A stretch of 64,000 nucleotides of DNA from Muscardinus avellanarius (lineage: Eukaryota > Chordata > Mammalia > Rodentia > Gliridae): assembly GCA_963383645.1 (NCBI GenBank), contig OY726561.1, positions 25,090,826 to 25,154,825 on the forward strand, in the 5' to 3' direction. Shown one piece after another: positions 34,908-45,629 of this stretch; within the stretch, counting starts at the first letter, position 1, and every line of letters starts with the position of its first letter. Below the pieces are notes generated by a model. That model saw only the letters and a program-made list of their open reading frames with translations. It did not search any database and had not been told where the DNA came from. Made by a program: the position numbers and the translations under genes.

Positions 34908-35096
34908 TTGGTAGTACTGGGGTTCCTGGAAACCCTTTCTATTTCCAGGCTACACTCCCAGACCTATTTTATATTTTTATTTGGAAACAGGGTCTCTTAA
35001 GCTTGCAAGGCTGGCTTGGAACTTGAGTAATTCTCCTATTCTCCTGTCTCTGCCTCCCAAGTGCGGGAATTACAAGCATGTGACACCACGAAGGCT
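34908..35096 (-). mobile_element. SINE, subfamily 2
   Basis: GGTAGTACTGGGGTTCCTGG ... AAGCTTGCAAGGCTGGCTTG ... minus strand. Confidence 0.9.
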
Positions 35097-35116
35097 ATAA
35101 TTTATTAATATTTTTG

Positions 35117-35147
<31 letters not shown>
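35117..35147. repeat. (TA)n microsatellite
   Basis: About 15 AT units. Confidence 0.9.
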
Positions 35148-35150
<3 letters not shown>

Positions 35151-35270
35151 GTTTTTTAAATTAAGTCAATCATCAAAACAAATATTTCAATGTTTTTCTT
35201 CTTAAAACATAACTATTTAATTGGCAAAAATATGTAATTCACATTTCATTTACATTGAGTTACAAAAGGT

Positions 35271-36245
35271 AGGCCAATTCACCTTTTGCCTATTATACTG
35301 TTATTTTAATTTAAAAGTAATATTTTTACAATCATTATTAATCTTTATTTTTTAATTTATTTTTTATTGGTGCAATGTATTCATACATCATAATGGTATA
35401 AAGAAAATACTTTTGTAGACATACATGCACACATCGTCAAGTTAGCCCCTACCCGATCCCCACCCCGTTCCCCACCCATCCCTCCTTCCCATGCTTGGCT
35501 TAGTGGTAGACATCTAGTTTTATAGCAATTTATCCAATATTAACGATGATAATCTCACAAAACAGTTTCATTTGTCTGGTACCAAGCATTTGATGACTAA
35601 AAGATAACAGTTCAATATTTCTATTTGTTTTCTTTCTTACCAGAGGATATTTTTCTTTTTTTAAGGTGAAACTATTATACATTTATTTATTTTTCAGAAA
35701 AAATCTATCCTAACATGAAGTATAAACTCTAAATACCCAAAACAATCTCAAAAAAGAACAAGGCTAGAAGATGTACATTTTCTGATTTCAAACCTTGTAA
35801 AGCTACAATAATTGAAACAGTGTAGTACTGCTATAAAGGCAGATATATAAACCATTGGCGTTAAATAAAAGCCTAGAGATAAATTCTTCCATATATTGTC
35901 GTTATTTTTGACAAGTTTTCCATGAACATTTGGTGGAGCAAAATAATAATCTTGTAACTAAATATTGTTGAAAAATAATAATTACATGAAAAAGAATAAA
36001 ATTGGACCCTTACCTAATACCATATACAAATATTAACTCAAAATAGATAAAAGATCTAAATATATATCTTAAAACTATAAACTTTTAGAAGAAAATCTGG
36101 GTCATAAAACCTCACAATATTGAAATTGGCAGTGATCTCTTGGATATGATTTCAATGGCACAGGCAACATAAGAGTATACAAACTCCCTAAAAAATAAAA
36201 ACATATTGTATATCCAAAGACAATGTAAACAGAGTTAAAAGTTAG
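35271..36245 (-). repeat. Inverted duplication of L1 3' portion plus host flank B'
   Basis: Reverse complement of 32127-33030 (at about 35340-36245) joined to the reverse complement of host flank B (28661-28721). The G-rich 3' UTR appears as CCCACCCATCCCTCC, the ORF2 piece as sense sequence. Similarity seems high across the arm but with scattered changes. The junction at the A-tail carries the inverted copy of AAAGATTAATAATG. Confidence 0.85.
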
Positions 36246-36762
36246 AAGATGATCACTCCAAAAACGAACACATGATTTTATAACTCAGAAAAAAAAAATC
36301 CAACAGTAGGAATTGGACATTGAATAAATATGGGCACATTTTCAGAGAGCTAACCTAGAAATAATTGGAATAGAGGAGGGAAAAAAAGGTGAAACCAAAG
36401 GGATCAATAATCTCTTCAAAGAAGTAATAGCAGAAAAATTTCCAAACATAGAACAAGAAGTTGATACACAGGTCTGGGAAACTTATAGAACTCCCATTAG
36501 ACAGGATTAGAGAAAATGTTCCCCATGCCACATAATTGTCAAAATGACCAATGTAGAAGCCAAAGAGAGAATCTTAAAGGCAACAAAAACAAAAGGCCAA
36601 GTGACATTCAGAAGCAAACGAATTAGAATCTTTTCTTCCCAAACCAAGTCATGAAAGCCAAAAGGCTTGGAGTAACATATTCCAAACTCTGGAAGAAAAC
36701 AACTTCCAGCCAAAAATTTCCTACCCATCAAAACTATCTATCAAATTATATGGGGAAATACA
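36246..36762 (+). pseudogene. L1 ORF1 remnant (C-terminal two thirds)
   Basis: Homologous to 31300-31815 (TTAGAAGATGATCACTCCAA, GGGATCAATAATCTCTTCAA, GTCAAAATGACCAATGTAGA) but with stops and small indels. It ends inside the codons for the KLDGEI-like stretch and is fused to ORF2 sequence at about 36762. Because it overlaps the ORF1 part already present at 34210-34373, it comes from a different L1 copy. Confidence 0.85.
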
Positions 36763-37449
36763 GTGGCAAAATGGATTAAAATCCAGAATCCATCCATCTG
36801 CTGCATACAAGAAATACACCTTACAAGTAAAGATAGTAACAAACTCAAGGTAAAGGGCTGGAGCAAGGTAATTCATGCTACCAGAACTCGAAGGCAAGCA
36901 GGAGTAGCAACTATAATATCAGACTATTTAGAGTTCAAACCCAATCTTATTGTAAGAGACAAAGAAGGTCATATTTTACTGGTAAAAGAAATAATCCAGC
37001 AAGAGAAAATAACAATAATCAATATCTATGCCCCAAACATAGGTGCAGCTACTATTATAAAACAAACTCTGCGTGACATGAAGCCACACATAAATCCCAA
37101 TACAAGAATACTGGGAGACTTCAATATACCTCTCACAACATTAGACAGATCTTCCAGACAAAAGGTCAGAAAAGATGCCTCAGAACTAAAGAACACCATT
37201 AATCAAATGGACTTGTTGGTCACATATAGAATATTTCACCCAACTATAGTAGAGTTTACATTTTTCTCCGCTGCTCACAGATCCAAAATAGATCACATCC
37301 TGGGACACAAAATGAGCACTAGCAAATTTAAAAAATGTTACATACTTCCGTGTGTCATTTCAGGTCAAAATGGAATGAAACTAGAAATCAACTATAAGAA
37401 GACCCAGAGAAACAACAGAATGGGAGATTTTTACCATCTATACCTCTGA
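36763..37449 (+). pseudogene. L1 ORF2 endonuclease domain remnant
   Basis: An open stretch of about 228 codons matching the apurinic-like endonuclease at the start of L1 ORF2p, the enzyme that nicks target DNA. Visible motifs: CCIQEIHLT (metal-binding Glu of the QE motif), NIYAPN, GDFN (Asp/Asn pair), TFFSAAHRSKIDHI. Missing: the first 30 or so residues with the LNxNG motif (lost at the ORF1 junction) and the SDHS block with the catalytic His, which reads ISGQNG here. The frame then jumps at about 37400 to the far C-terminus of ORF2, so the reverse transcriptase is deleted. The frame starts at a GTG, not an ATG. No active enzyme expected. Confidence 0.88.
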
Positions 37450-38060
37450 TAGAGGACTAATTTTTGAATATACAGAGAATGCAAGAAACTCAATACTAAA
37501 AAACACAAATGAGCCAATAAAAAAAAATAGGCAAGCTAACTAAATGGACACTTCATGAAAGAAGAAATTCAAAGGGCCAATAAATGCATGAAAAAATGTT
37601 CAACATCATTGGCAATCAGAGAGATGCAAATAAAAACTACCCTGAGATTTCATCTAACCTCAACTAGAATGCCAATCATTCAAAACAGAAACAACAACAA
37701 GTGCTGGTGAGGATGTGGAGAAGTGGAAACTATAAAACATTGTTGGTGGGATTGCAAATTAGTGCAACAACTTTGGAAAACAGGATGGAGAATCCTCAAA
37801 AGAATGGGAACAAATCTACCATTTGATCCAGATACCACTTCTGGGTATCTACCCAAAAGAAAGGAAACCAAACTACCAAACTAATGCATGAGTATCTATG
37901 TTCATAGCTGCACAATTCACCATAGCCAAACTATGGAACTAGCCAAGATGTCCATCAACAGATGAGTGGATTACAAAACTGTGGGATATGTACAAAAAGG
38001 AATTTTACTCAGCCATAAAAAAGGAATTTTACTCAGCCATAAAAAAAAACCTCAATTACA
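37395..38060 (+). pseudogene. L1 ORF2 C-terminal remnant
   Basis: Sense ORF2 end (GATAGAGGACTAATTTTTGA, GAGGATGTGGAGAAGTGG, ACCACTTCTGGGTATCTACC, GATGTCCATCAACAGATGAG) with stops and frameshifts. It stops near 38060 before any 3' UTR. A 23-bp stretch (AAGGAATTTTACTCAGCCAT...) is tandemly duplicated at 37998-38045. Confidence 0.9.
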
Positions 38061-38261
38061 TTATTATCAGTGACCTAGAGTGGTGATAATAAGGTGAATA
38101 AAGTTTCTAAAATTAAAGAAACCATTGGCTAAAGCATCATATCCAGATACTTATCTGTTTTTAGAAAGCTATTCCAGTATTGGACTCTCTACACAAAAAT
38201 ACAATGTAAGACATGCCCCCCCACATACATATGCAATAAAAGCTTTATTTTATTTACTTTG

Positions 38262-38456
38262 TTGGGAATGCTGAGGATTGAAGCCAGAGGCATTGTAGCA
38301 CTGAACTACAACCCCAGCCCTATTGTATCTTTTATTTTTAAATAAGATCTCACTATATTGCTCAGGGCCTCACTAAGTTGCTAAGGCTGACCACAAACCT
38401 GAGATCTTCCTGTCTCACCATCCCAAGTACTGTGATTATGTGTGGACACCACACGT
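38262..38456 (-). mobile_element. B1-dID-type SINE, diverged
   Basis: TTGAAGCCAGAGGCATTGTA ... minus strand; B1 end GATTATGTGTGGACACCACA. Confidence 0.8.
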
Positions 38457-40443
38457 AACCAAAGTTTTCTCTCTTGCAAAGATTACCAGTAAAGTAATTC
38501 ACCAACATTGTTCTATATTTTGTAATTTGCAAAATCCATGAGGCAGTGGTCACTTAAAATAATGCTCTAACAATGTGTTCACATTGCTATTAGGTGTCTT
38601 GGAAGTTACACATATATTTGATTTCACATGTAAACATGTCTAAACTGTAGTATCTGGTTATTTAATTAAATACAACTCTGAGTGCTGAAATGAATGTATT
38701 ATGTGAATATGGCTATCATCTCCAATCAGTTCACTTTTAAATAAAAAAAAATCAATCTCAATAATGCAGTTGAGCCTCAATTTCATCATTTAAAGGCTGT
38801 ATTTAGGTTTTCAGGAGAAGAAATTCTCTGTCAAGAAAGCAACATCAACACTTGTTTGACTTTCCAAACTCTTAGTTAGCCATAGAAATTTTGAATCTGT
38901 CAGTGCTCACAAATGCATGAATTAATCCCTTCAAATAAATCTCTAATTTGTGCACATGTGCTTTTGTATGCTTTAATGTTTGTATATACATGCATATATG
39001 TACAATATTCTATATATAATGCAATATGTTAAATGTATATTTATGAACAGCAAAAATATATGTTATACTCTTATTGGTATAATAGTTTTATTAAAATATA
39101 TAATAATTTTATACTTTATATATTTGTTAATAATTAATAAACATTTATGTCTAGATTATAAGTTTTAAAAAATTTTATAGTTATAAAATGTTAGCAAGTA
39201 TAATGTTATACATTTATGTATTTCATATATCATATATGTACATGTTTATGTTCTATTTCTCTAGATAATCTAGAACACTATCACCATTTCATTTTTTCCC
39301 CAATTTCTCTTTGCTCCTCTCTCCTTGTGTGCTATGATGTATTTTCTGGCCAATGTGAGTTTTGGTTGCTGATTAAGGGAATGATGAGATGGTGAATATA
39401 TTCTGTTTTATTCAATGGGATTTATATATGTAGTTTATCAGTGAATTTTTTTTACAGTATGGATAGTCACACAATTGCTACATTATTTTCAGGAATATTT
39501 CTTTTGCCTGCTGTGCTGACATTATGAATATATATTCAAGGTAAGAGGTTTTATCTCATTTCAAATATGCCTTCTAGAATATTTCCAGAATAATGTAAAC
39601 AGTGAAGACATAAAAAATTTGAAATAACAATACAAGAAAGAAGTCTTTCAAAAAATCTTACACATTTTATAGCTCTTATTACCTTGCAGAGTTTTCTAAA
39701 TTGAAAACCTAAGATTTGGATGAACAAATATTAAAGAAAATAAATCTGAATGATAGTAAATGAAAACTTATTTTTCATAGTTTTATAATAATACATTTTG
39801 ACTAGCCATGACAGAGTGAAAGACCATCTAGTCACTCTACAGAACATATTTAAAATATTTTACATGATAATGTAATCCAAGATTATGCAACACAATTTTA
39901 AAAATCAACATTTTCTCAGATAAATAATACATTCTACATAATGTGATATTTATAGTATTTGAAAATATTACAAATACTATAAATACCATGTATGTCATTG
40001 TCAACATGATTTATGTTATGATGTGAGATTATAATGTACCAATAAAAGCATATTTTAAAAAACCAAGAGTGTAAGGACATCTCCTTGAGAGGGGATTTTG
40101 GCAGTAACATGATGTGGCCAAGACAAGTAAGCACACAGAAGACAGAACAAGTATGGGCTAAAATTAAAATAGACCCACTCTTCCCAAAGGACATAATACA
40201 TTCAAGAAGCAGTTCAAGAGGAATATGGCCAAGATGTTCATTGAGTCTTTTATGTGAAAATAAATATTTCACTGTACGCTTGTTCTAATTTCAAAAGTGG
40301 AAAGGATGCAGAAAACAAATGTAAATGATCAATCAAGAGGGTTAAGTAACATTATAAAAATATAATACAGTATTTATAATAATAAAATCTAAATATTTGT
40401 TTACTAAAAATTTTGTATTTTGATTAAAATAATACTTTCCATT
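38457..40443. other. AT-rich unique sequence
   Basis: No recognised repeat apart from a possible L1 tail-like ATAATGTACCAATAAAAGCA near 40030. No coding signal; the 145-codon-scale frames on either strand near 39934-40288 lack any domain. Confidence 0.35.
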
Positions 40444-40458
40444 GGATCATGTTTATTT
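40444..40458 (+). repeat. Target-site duplication, left copy
   Basis: GGATCATGTTTATTT, identical to 42506-42520. Confidence 0.95.
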
Positions 40459-40790
40459 TCTTAATTTTTAATATTTTTATTGGTGCATTGTAATCATACA
40501 TCACATTGGAATATAAGACTTGAGAGGATATACAAGCACATATTATCCAATTAGCCCTCATCCAATCTCTATCCCAATCCCTCCCCCTCCCTCAACCCCA
40601 TGCTTGATTGGTGATTATCTTTGATACATTTGTTTACGTACATTATCAGTTTTAAAGAGGTTCCATCCTCCTCCATCCCATCCCCTCTGATTGGTCACCT
40701 TAATTGCTTCACTAGAGGGCCCTTTCTACTACTCGATCTCCTCCTGTTACCCCTTTCCTCCTAGTTTTTGCTATTTAGGGGAAGAATCTG
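40459..40790 (-). mobile_element. L1 3'-UTR-derived tail module of the composite element
   Basis: TTTTTATTGGTGCATTGTAA, CTCCCTCAACCCCATGCTTG and TTTGTTTACGTACATTATCA match the complement of L1 3' UTRs elsewhere in the window (3810-4080, 24720-24970). The join to the VNTR side is blurred between about 40740 and 40830. Confidence 0.85.
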
Positions 40791-40833
40791 TTTTTTATTT
40801 TCTGTGGTATTTCTCTGTGCATGCCACATTGCA

Positions 40834-41787
40834 AGTTCCGATCCCACTCTTGATGGCCCCATTAGTGTCCTGGCCACTCAAAGGACTCTTACTTATCCCG
40901 GCCTCGATGGCTCTAGCACTGGCTTTGCCTCATGGGAGGCCCCAATTCTGGCCTCGCTGGCCCCTGCACCAGCTTAACCCCTCAGCTGGCTCCGATCCCA
41001 GCCTCGGAGGCCCCAGCACAGGCCTTACCTCAAGGCAGGCTCTGATCCTAGCCTTGCTGACCCTGCCACCGGCCTTGCCTCATGGAAGCCTCCAGTCCCG
41101 GGCTCGCTGGCCTTGGCACCTGCCTTTCCCCTTGGTAGGCTCCAATCCCAGCCTCGGAGGCCTAAGCACTGGCCTTGCCTCATGGCAGGTTCTGATCCCA
41201 GCCTCGCTGGCCCTGGCACCAGCCTAACTCATCAGCAGGCTCCAATCCAGACCTTGAAGGCCCCAGCACCAGCCTTGCCTCATGGCAGGCTCCAATCCCG
41301 GCCTCGGTTGCCCCAGACCATGCCTAACCCATTAGCAGGTTCCAATCCAGACCTCAAAGGCCCCAGCACCAACCTTGCCTCATGGCAGGCTCCGATCCCA
41401 GCCTCGCTGGCTTTGGCACCGGTCTAACCCCTCGGCAGGCTCCAATCCCGGCTTTGGAGACCTTGGTAATGGCCTTGCCTCATGGTAGGCTCCGATCCTG
41501 GCCTCGCTGACTCTGGCACCGGCCTAACCCCTTGGCAGGCTTCTATCCTGGCCTCGGAGGCCCCAGTACTGGCCTTGCGTCACGGCAGGCTCTGATCCCG
41601 GGCTCACTGGCCCTGGCCCTGGCCTTTCCCCTTGGTAGGCTCCGACCCCAGCCTTGGAGGCCCCAGCACTGCCCTTGCCTCGTGTCAGGCTCTGGTCCCC
41701 GCCTCAGATGCCCCAGCACTGGCCTTGTCTCACATCAGGCTCCAATTGCAGGTTTGCTGTTCCCATCACTGGCCTCACCCCTTGGCA
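40834..41787 (-). repeat. 50-bp-unit VNTR (about 19 units)
   Basis: Unit starts recur at 40888, 40938, 40988 and every 50 bp to 41788, which makes 18 units without one indel, plus a degenerate 54-bp unit at 40834. Plus-strand consensus starts GGCTCCGATCCCAGCCTCG. Two unit types mostly alternate: A (GGAGGCCCCAGCACTGGCCT) and B (CTGGCCCTGGCACCGGCCTA), a 100-bp higher-order pattern broken near 41038-41137 and 41638-41737. Strongly GC-rich inside AT-rich flanks. Because 50 is not a multiple of three, near-identical peptides appear in all frames. Confidence 0.97.
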
Positions 41788-41844
41788 GGCTCCAATCCGA
41801 GCACCCTCTTCACTCAGCACCCTCTTCACTCAGTTGTCCCACTT

Positions 41845-42250
41845 TCCTGAGGGTGCATGGTGCTGGCATTCTGCTTCTGGGGTTATTTCTTCAAAAGTTC
41901 CAGGTGTATTGCATCAGAACTCTGCCTCCCCTGAGTACTGGCCGCTGCCTCCACCATTTCACATCTTTCCCAAGCTCTTTTTCCACTCTGCATGTTGTCC
42001 AGTGTTCTTAAGCATGTGGGACAGTAGCATTCGAGGTTTGGGGTAATTTATCCAGAAGATAAGGTTGGTAGGATCAGATTTCTGCCTCTCCTCAATACAA
42101 GTGTCCACCGCCATCGTGGTGACCGCTTCCAACACTGCCTTCCTCCTAGGTCTCCGCTAAACTCTCTCCTTACTGGTGATGTCCAGGATTCTTAAGGATG
42201 TAGAGAAGAAGCAGGCCTCCTTCACGGGAAATTTTTCCAAAGGTTTCAGT
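41845..42250 (-). repeat. Diverged 160-184-bp tandem repeats in the composite element
   Basis: Three related marks: GGGGTTATTTCTTC (41879), GGGGTAATTTATCC (42040) and CGGGAAATTTTTCC (42224). Two further marks: GTCCAGTGTTCTTAAGCATG (about 41998) with GTCCAGGATTCTTAAGGATG (about 42181), and CTGCCTCCCC with CTGCCTCTCC. A CCATCGTGG core lies near 42112. Identity is low enough that this is an old duplication. Confidence 0.8.
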
Positions 42251-42305
42251 TAAGTTGGATAAGTTTTGTCTGCATCTCCAGTATCCTGGCAGTCACCAGG
42301 GTCAT

Positions 42306-42505
42306 TTTGACCCCTCTACAATATTTTTCTTTTTTTTCCTCTTTCTTTTTCTTTTCCATTTTTTTTTTTAATAAGAGAAGATAGTATGTGTGGTTTGAGG
42401 AGGTTGTGGGATCAGGCACTCGGTAGCACTGCGGCCTGTGTCCCGGTTCTTCTGGGGGTCCAGCATGCCCCACGCAACCCCCACCCGGGGCCCAGGGCCT
42501 TGCGC
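42306..42505 (-). promoter_or_regulatory. A-rich tract and GC-rich 5' end of the composite element
   Basis: 42306-42375 is a pyrimidine tract (A/G-rich on the element strand). 42410-42505 is GC-rich (GCCCCACGCAACCCCCACCC, GGGGCCCAGGGCCTTGCGC) and abuts the target duplication. A 5' promoter would be expected here by analogy with SVA; no specific motif proves it. Confidence 0.55.
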
Positions 42506-42520
42506 GGATCATGTTTATTT
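42506..42520 (+). repeat. Target-site duplication, right copy
   Basis: GGATCATGTTTATTT, identical to 40444-40458. Confidence 0.95.
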
Positions 42521-43118
42521 GAAGATCACTTAATTTAGAACTTATTACCAGTGAAAAGAAATTTTAAATCTTTTGATTCATCATGTTTGTTAATTACAAT
42601 TATTGTTACATGTAGAAAAATAAAATGTCAATTAGTCATGCCTATGTTTTCATAAATATATGGACTTAAATATATATTTTAAAAACCAGTATATAAATTA
42701 AAAATTTTATAATGCATTTTAATAATCACTATAAGAATTCAAAATATTAGATAATTTAAATATTAGAATAGATTCAGATTACTTATTATACCTGTAGATT
42801 ATGTAATAAATATACAGGAATATTATATTGTGCTTGAACATAACAACAATAAGTACAGTATATAAAATTGTTTAATATATTATTCACCTATAAATAAAAA
42901 TATTACTATAAAATGTAATATCAGTGATTAGATATAGTATTACATATTAGAACAGATGATTCAAATTTGAATTTCTAGATAATTTATTTCTCTGTGCTGG
43001 AGAAATATGAGGATATTTAATAGACATTCTAAAATTATCTAGTGTAAAACAATTAACATTCTCTCTTTTTTTATTCCAGTTTCTCCCAGAAAACTGATAT
43101 ATTATGGAATTTTTTAAA
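42521..43118. other. AT-rich unique sequence
   Basis: Nothing recognised. Confidence 0.4.
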
Positions 43119-43312
43119 ATACTAAAGATTGAAGTCAGGTGCATTCCACCCCTGAGATAAGTATGCCTCTAGCCCTATTTCATCCTTAGTTTGAAATAGG
43201 GTCTCACTAGGTTGATGAAAGTCTCATTACTTACTGAAGCTGTCCTTGAACCTGTGATTCTCCTGTCTCAGCCTTCCAAGTACTGGCATGTACCAGTGTA
43301 TCCATTTTACTC
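43119..43312 (-). mobile_element. B1-dID-type SINE, diverged
   Basis: GATTGAAGTCAGGTGCATTC ... GAAATAGGGTCTCACTAGG ... minus strand. Confidence 0.8.
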
Positions 43313-43899
43313 TAGATTTTCTTTTTACCAATAACACAGATAATTGACAAATCTATATTTTATATCTCCCCCAAATATAATGAACATCACATAAATTATT
43401 GACTTAATCCCTAGTACAAAAAGGTGGAAAGAAAAAAGTTGATAAATTATCTTACATCCTTACTCTAAGCATACATAATTTCTTCAGGTGTTAGCAAATT
43501 ATTCTATATAAAAAGAAGCAACATATTTTGTAATATTTTCAACCACTTCCCAAAAGATTGATAATGGGTTTTAAGTATGTATTATAAAATATAAAAATGA
43601 CAATATTTTCTTTTTTCTTTGCTACAAAAAAAGAACCATGAAAAAAAAAAAGATACAGTAAAATAAAACTGACTTCCAAGGAGGAAATAAAATCTGCATA
43701 CACTGATTGTAGTAAGCCATACAGGGAATACTTTTACAAGAATATTTCAGTACAAACAAACAAAGGAACAAAAAAATACAAATTTATTAATAAATTTTAA
43801 GCTGATCTATATTATCTTATCATCCTAAATCTGTTTACCTCCTTACATTTTGTAATTTGCCAACAGAGTTTTCTATCTTTACTTACACTTATACCTTTC
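43313..43899. other. AT-rich unique sequence
   Basis: Nothing recognised. Confidence 0.4.
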
Positions 43900-44102
43900 T
43901 TATTTATTTATTTATTTATTTATTTTTGGTGGTACTGGGGTTACTAGAAACCCTTCTCTGGGCTACACTTCCAGACCTATTTATTATATTTTTATTTGGA
44001 AACAGGGTCTCTTAAACAAGCAAGGGGCTTCAAACCTGCACCATTCTCCTGTCTCCGCCTCCCAAGCGCGGGGATTACATGTGTGCGCCACCATGCCCAG
44101 CG
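43900..44102 (-). mobile_element. SINE, subfamily 2, with (TTTA)n tail
   Basis: (TTTA)n at 43900-43926, then GGTGGTACTGGGGTTACTAG ... CTTAAACAAGCAAGGGGCTT ... GCGCCACCATGCCCAGC on the minus strand. Confidence 0.9.
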
Positions 44103-45625
44103 ACCTTTCCTAATTATAAGCTCTGATTTTTATATTTTCTGAGAAGAACATAAGCCCCACCTGCAAATATGATTGTCTGATACTAAGTTCCTGGTTTCTA
44201 CAACACTACCTTGTATATATTGACAGTAGATACCTTTTAAATGAACACTATCTTGTTTAAAGTTAAATATTTAGTTTTAGCAAACTAAAGTAACAGTGAT
44301 GCATGCCACAAAAGACCAAATCATATGAACCTGACTGTTATTTCATTGGCAAAGTCAATTAACGTTAATAGAGTGCTTTTTCACATATTAACTAAATAAT
44401 ACTCAAATATGCTTAAAGTACTTTAGGGAAAATCCATAAAAATAATAAAAAAGGAAAAAGAGTTGTCAGCTATTTGCCAAGAGTCAAAGATTTCTTTAAT
44501 AGCAAGCCTTTTTCATAGACCCTAGAATTCATGTTTCTTATTCCTTTGACAAGAAATAAAATTTAAATTGATTCAATTTTATAAAGAAGGAAGAAACCAA
44601 CTCATAAAATTATACAGCTTGAACATCTTCATAGGTCATCTACCTAATCCCTCTTTTCTAAAATAAAACTGAAACCAAACACCCTCATCCAGGGAACAGG
44701 ACTTTGAACATATCTTTTCAGAATAACTCTAGGTTTTTTACATAAATTCTAAAATAAAATTTAAGTTATATTTTAGATAATTGTTTTGCCAGAAGACAGT
44801 TTAAAATAATTTTCCAGAAATTAAAAAACATATTTTCTGACTTAAACTGATGAGTTGACTCATTCTATGATTCTTACTTTATCACATGAAAATAATTTTC
44901 AAACTTTTTTTAAATTAAGTATTTTTTTAAGGTTGAGGTAATTTTTCTAATTAAAAATTTTAGTTTGGAGCATTAAAATACTATTCTATAGAAAAGCCAT
45001 TATCCATACTCCAGTATAACTTTCATGTATATATCTTTATTATCATTGTTTTTATTATAATTTTATTTTAAGAAAGTCTCAAGACCACATATCCCATGTA
45101 ATAAATGATTCAGCATATGTCTAGCTACATCATCTTACTTGACTCTTTCCCTTTCTACCTGGTTTATATTTAATTTATATTAAAATGACAGAATATTCCT
45201 TTCATAAAAATATTGGTAGAAAATAATCTTATTATAAAATCTCTCCCAATAGAATTAAAACAACAAACAAGTTAATTATGGGCTTATGAGGAACAGTGTA
45301 GAGAAGCAAGGCATCAGATTGTAGAGGTGGATGAGAATTATATTATTTAGGACACCATAGACCATGCTAAAGTTATCTATCCTAATAAAATCTATTAAAA
45401 TCTATTATTAATTTTAAAGTGTTCACTCCTATTAAAATGTAGGTGATATACCAGAAGTAACTAATAGTAACAAACAAAAAATCAACTTGAAAGCCTGCCT
45501 ATATCAAGATCATGACTACTCCTCTAATATGGTACTGAAAGATTATGACAAATTTCAAAATGTGCATTATAAAGAGCTATGTAGGACATGACACTGACAG
45601 CCCATGATAAAAGGGAAATTTGAGC
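44103..45625. other. AT-rich unique sequence
   Basis: No repeat recognised with confidence; no coding signal. Confidence 0.35.
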
Positions 45626-45629
45626 ATGA

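Larger units (their letters stand above)
40459..42505 (-). mobile_element. Composite VNTR retrotransposon (SVA-like architecture)
   Basis: A 2,047-bp insertion bounded by a perfect 15-bp target-site duplication. Read on the minus strand: a GC-rich 5' end (42505 to about 42380), an A-rich tract (about 42375-42305), about 2.4 diverged repeats of 160-184 bp (42250-41845), a 50-bp-unit VNTR (41787-40834), then an L1 3'-UTR-like segment with an A-rich tail (about 40790-40459). Target duplication, A-rich end and L1-like 3' terminus together imply mobilisation by L1 proteins. No open frame has a recognisable domain, so it would be non-autonomous. The modular order (5' domain, VNTR, borrowed 3' module) recalls primate SVA/LAVA, though the parts look unrelated. 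Alternative: an internally deleted L1 of a subfamily whose 5' UTR carries this VNTR. The strand is assigned from the tail. Confidence 0.85.

Noticed and set aside
40834..41787. CRISPR-like regular array
   Set aside because: Contiguous 50-bp units with no spacers, in a mammalian context: a VNTR.
40691..42011. Long open frames of 104-178 codons rich in Pro, Ala, Leu and Ser
   Set aside because: They run through the 50-bp VNTR. The unit length is not a multiple of three, so similar peptides show up in several frames and on both strands. GC-rich repeat with few stops, no domain.
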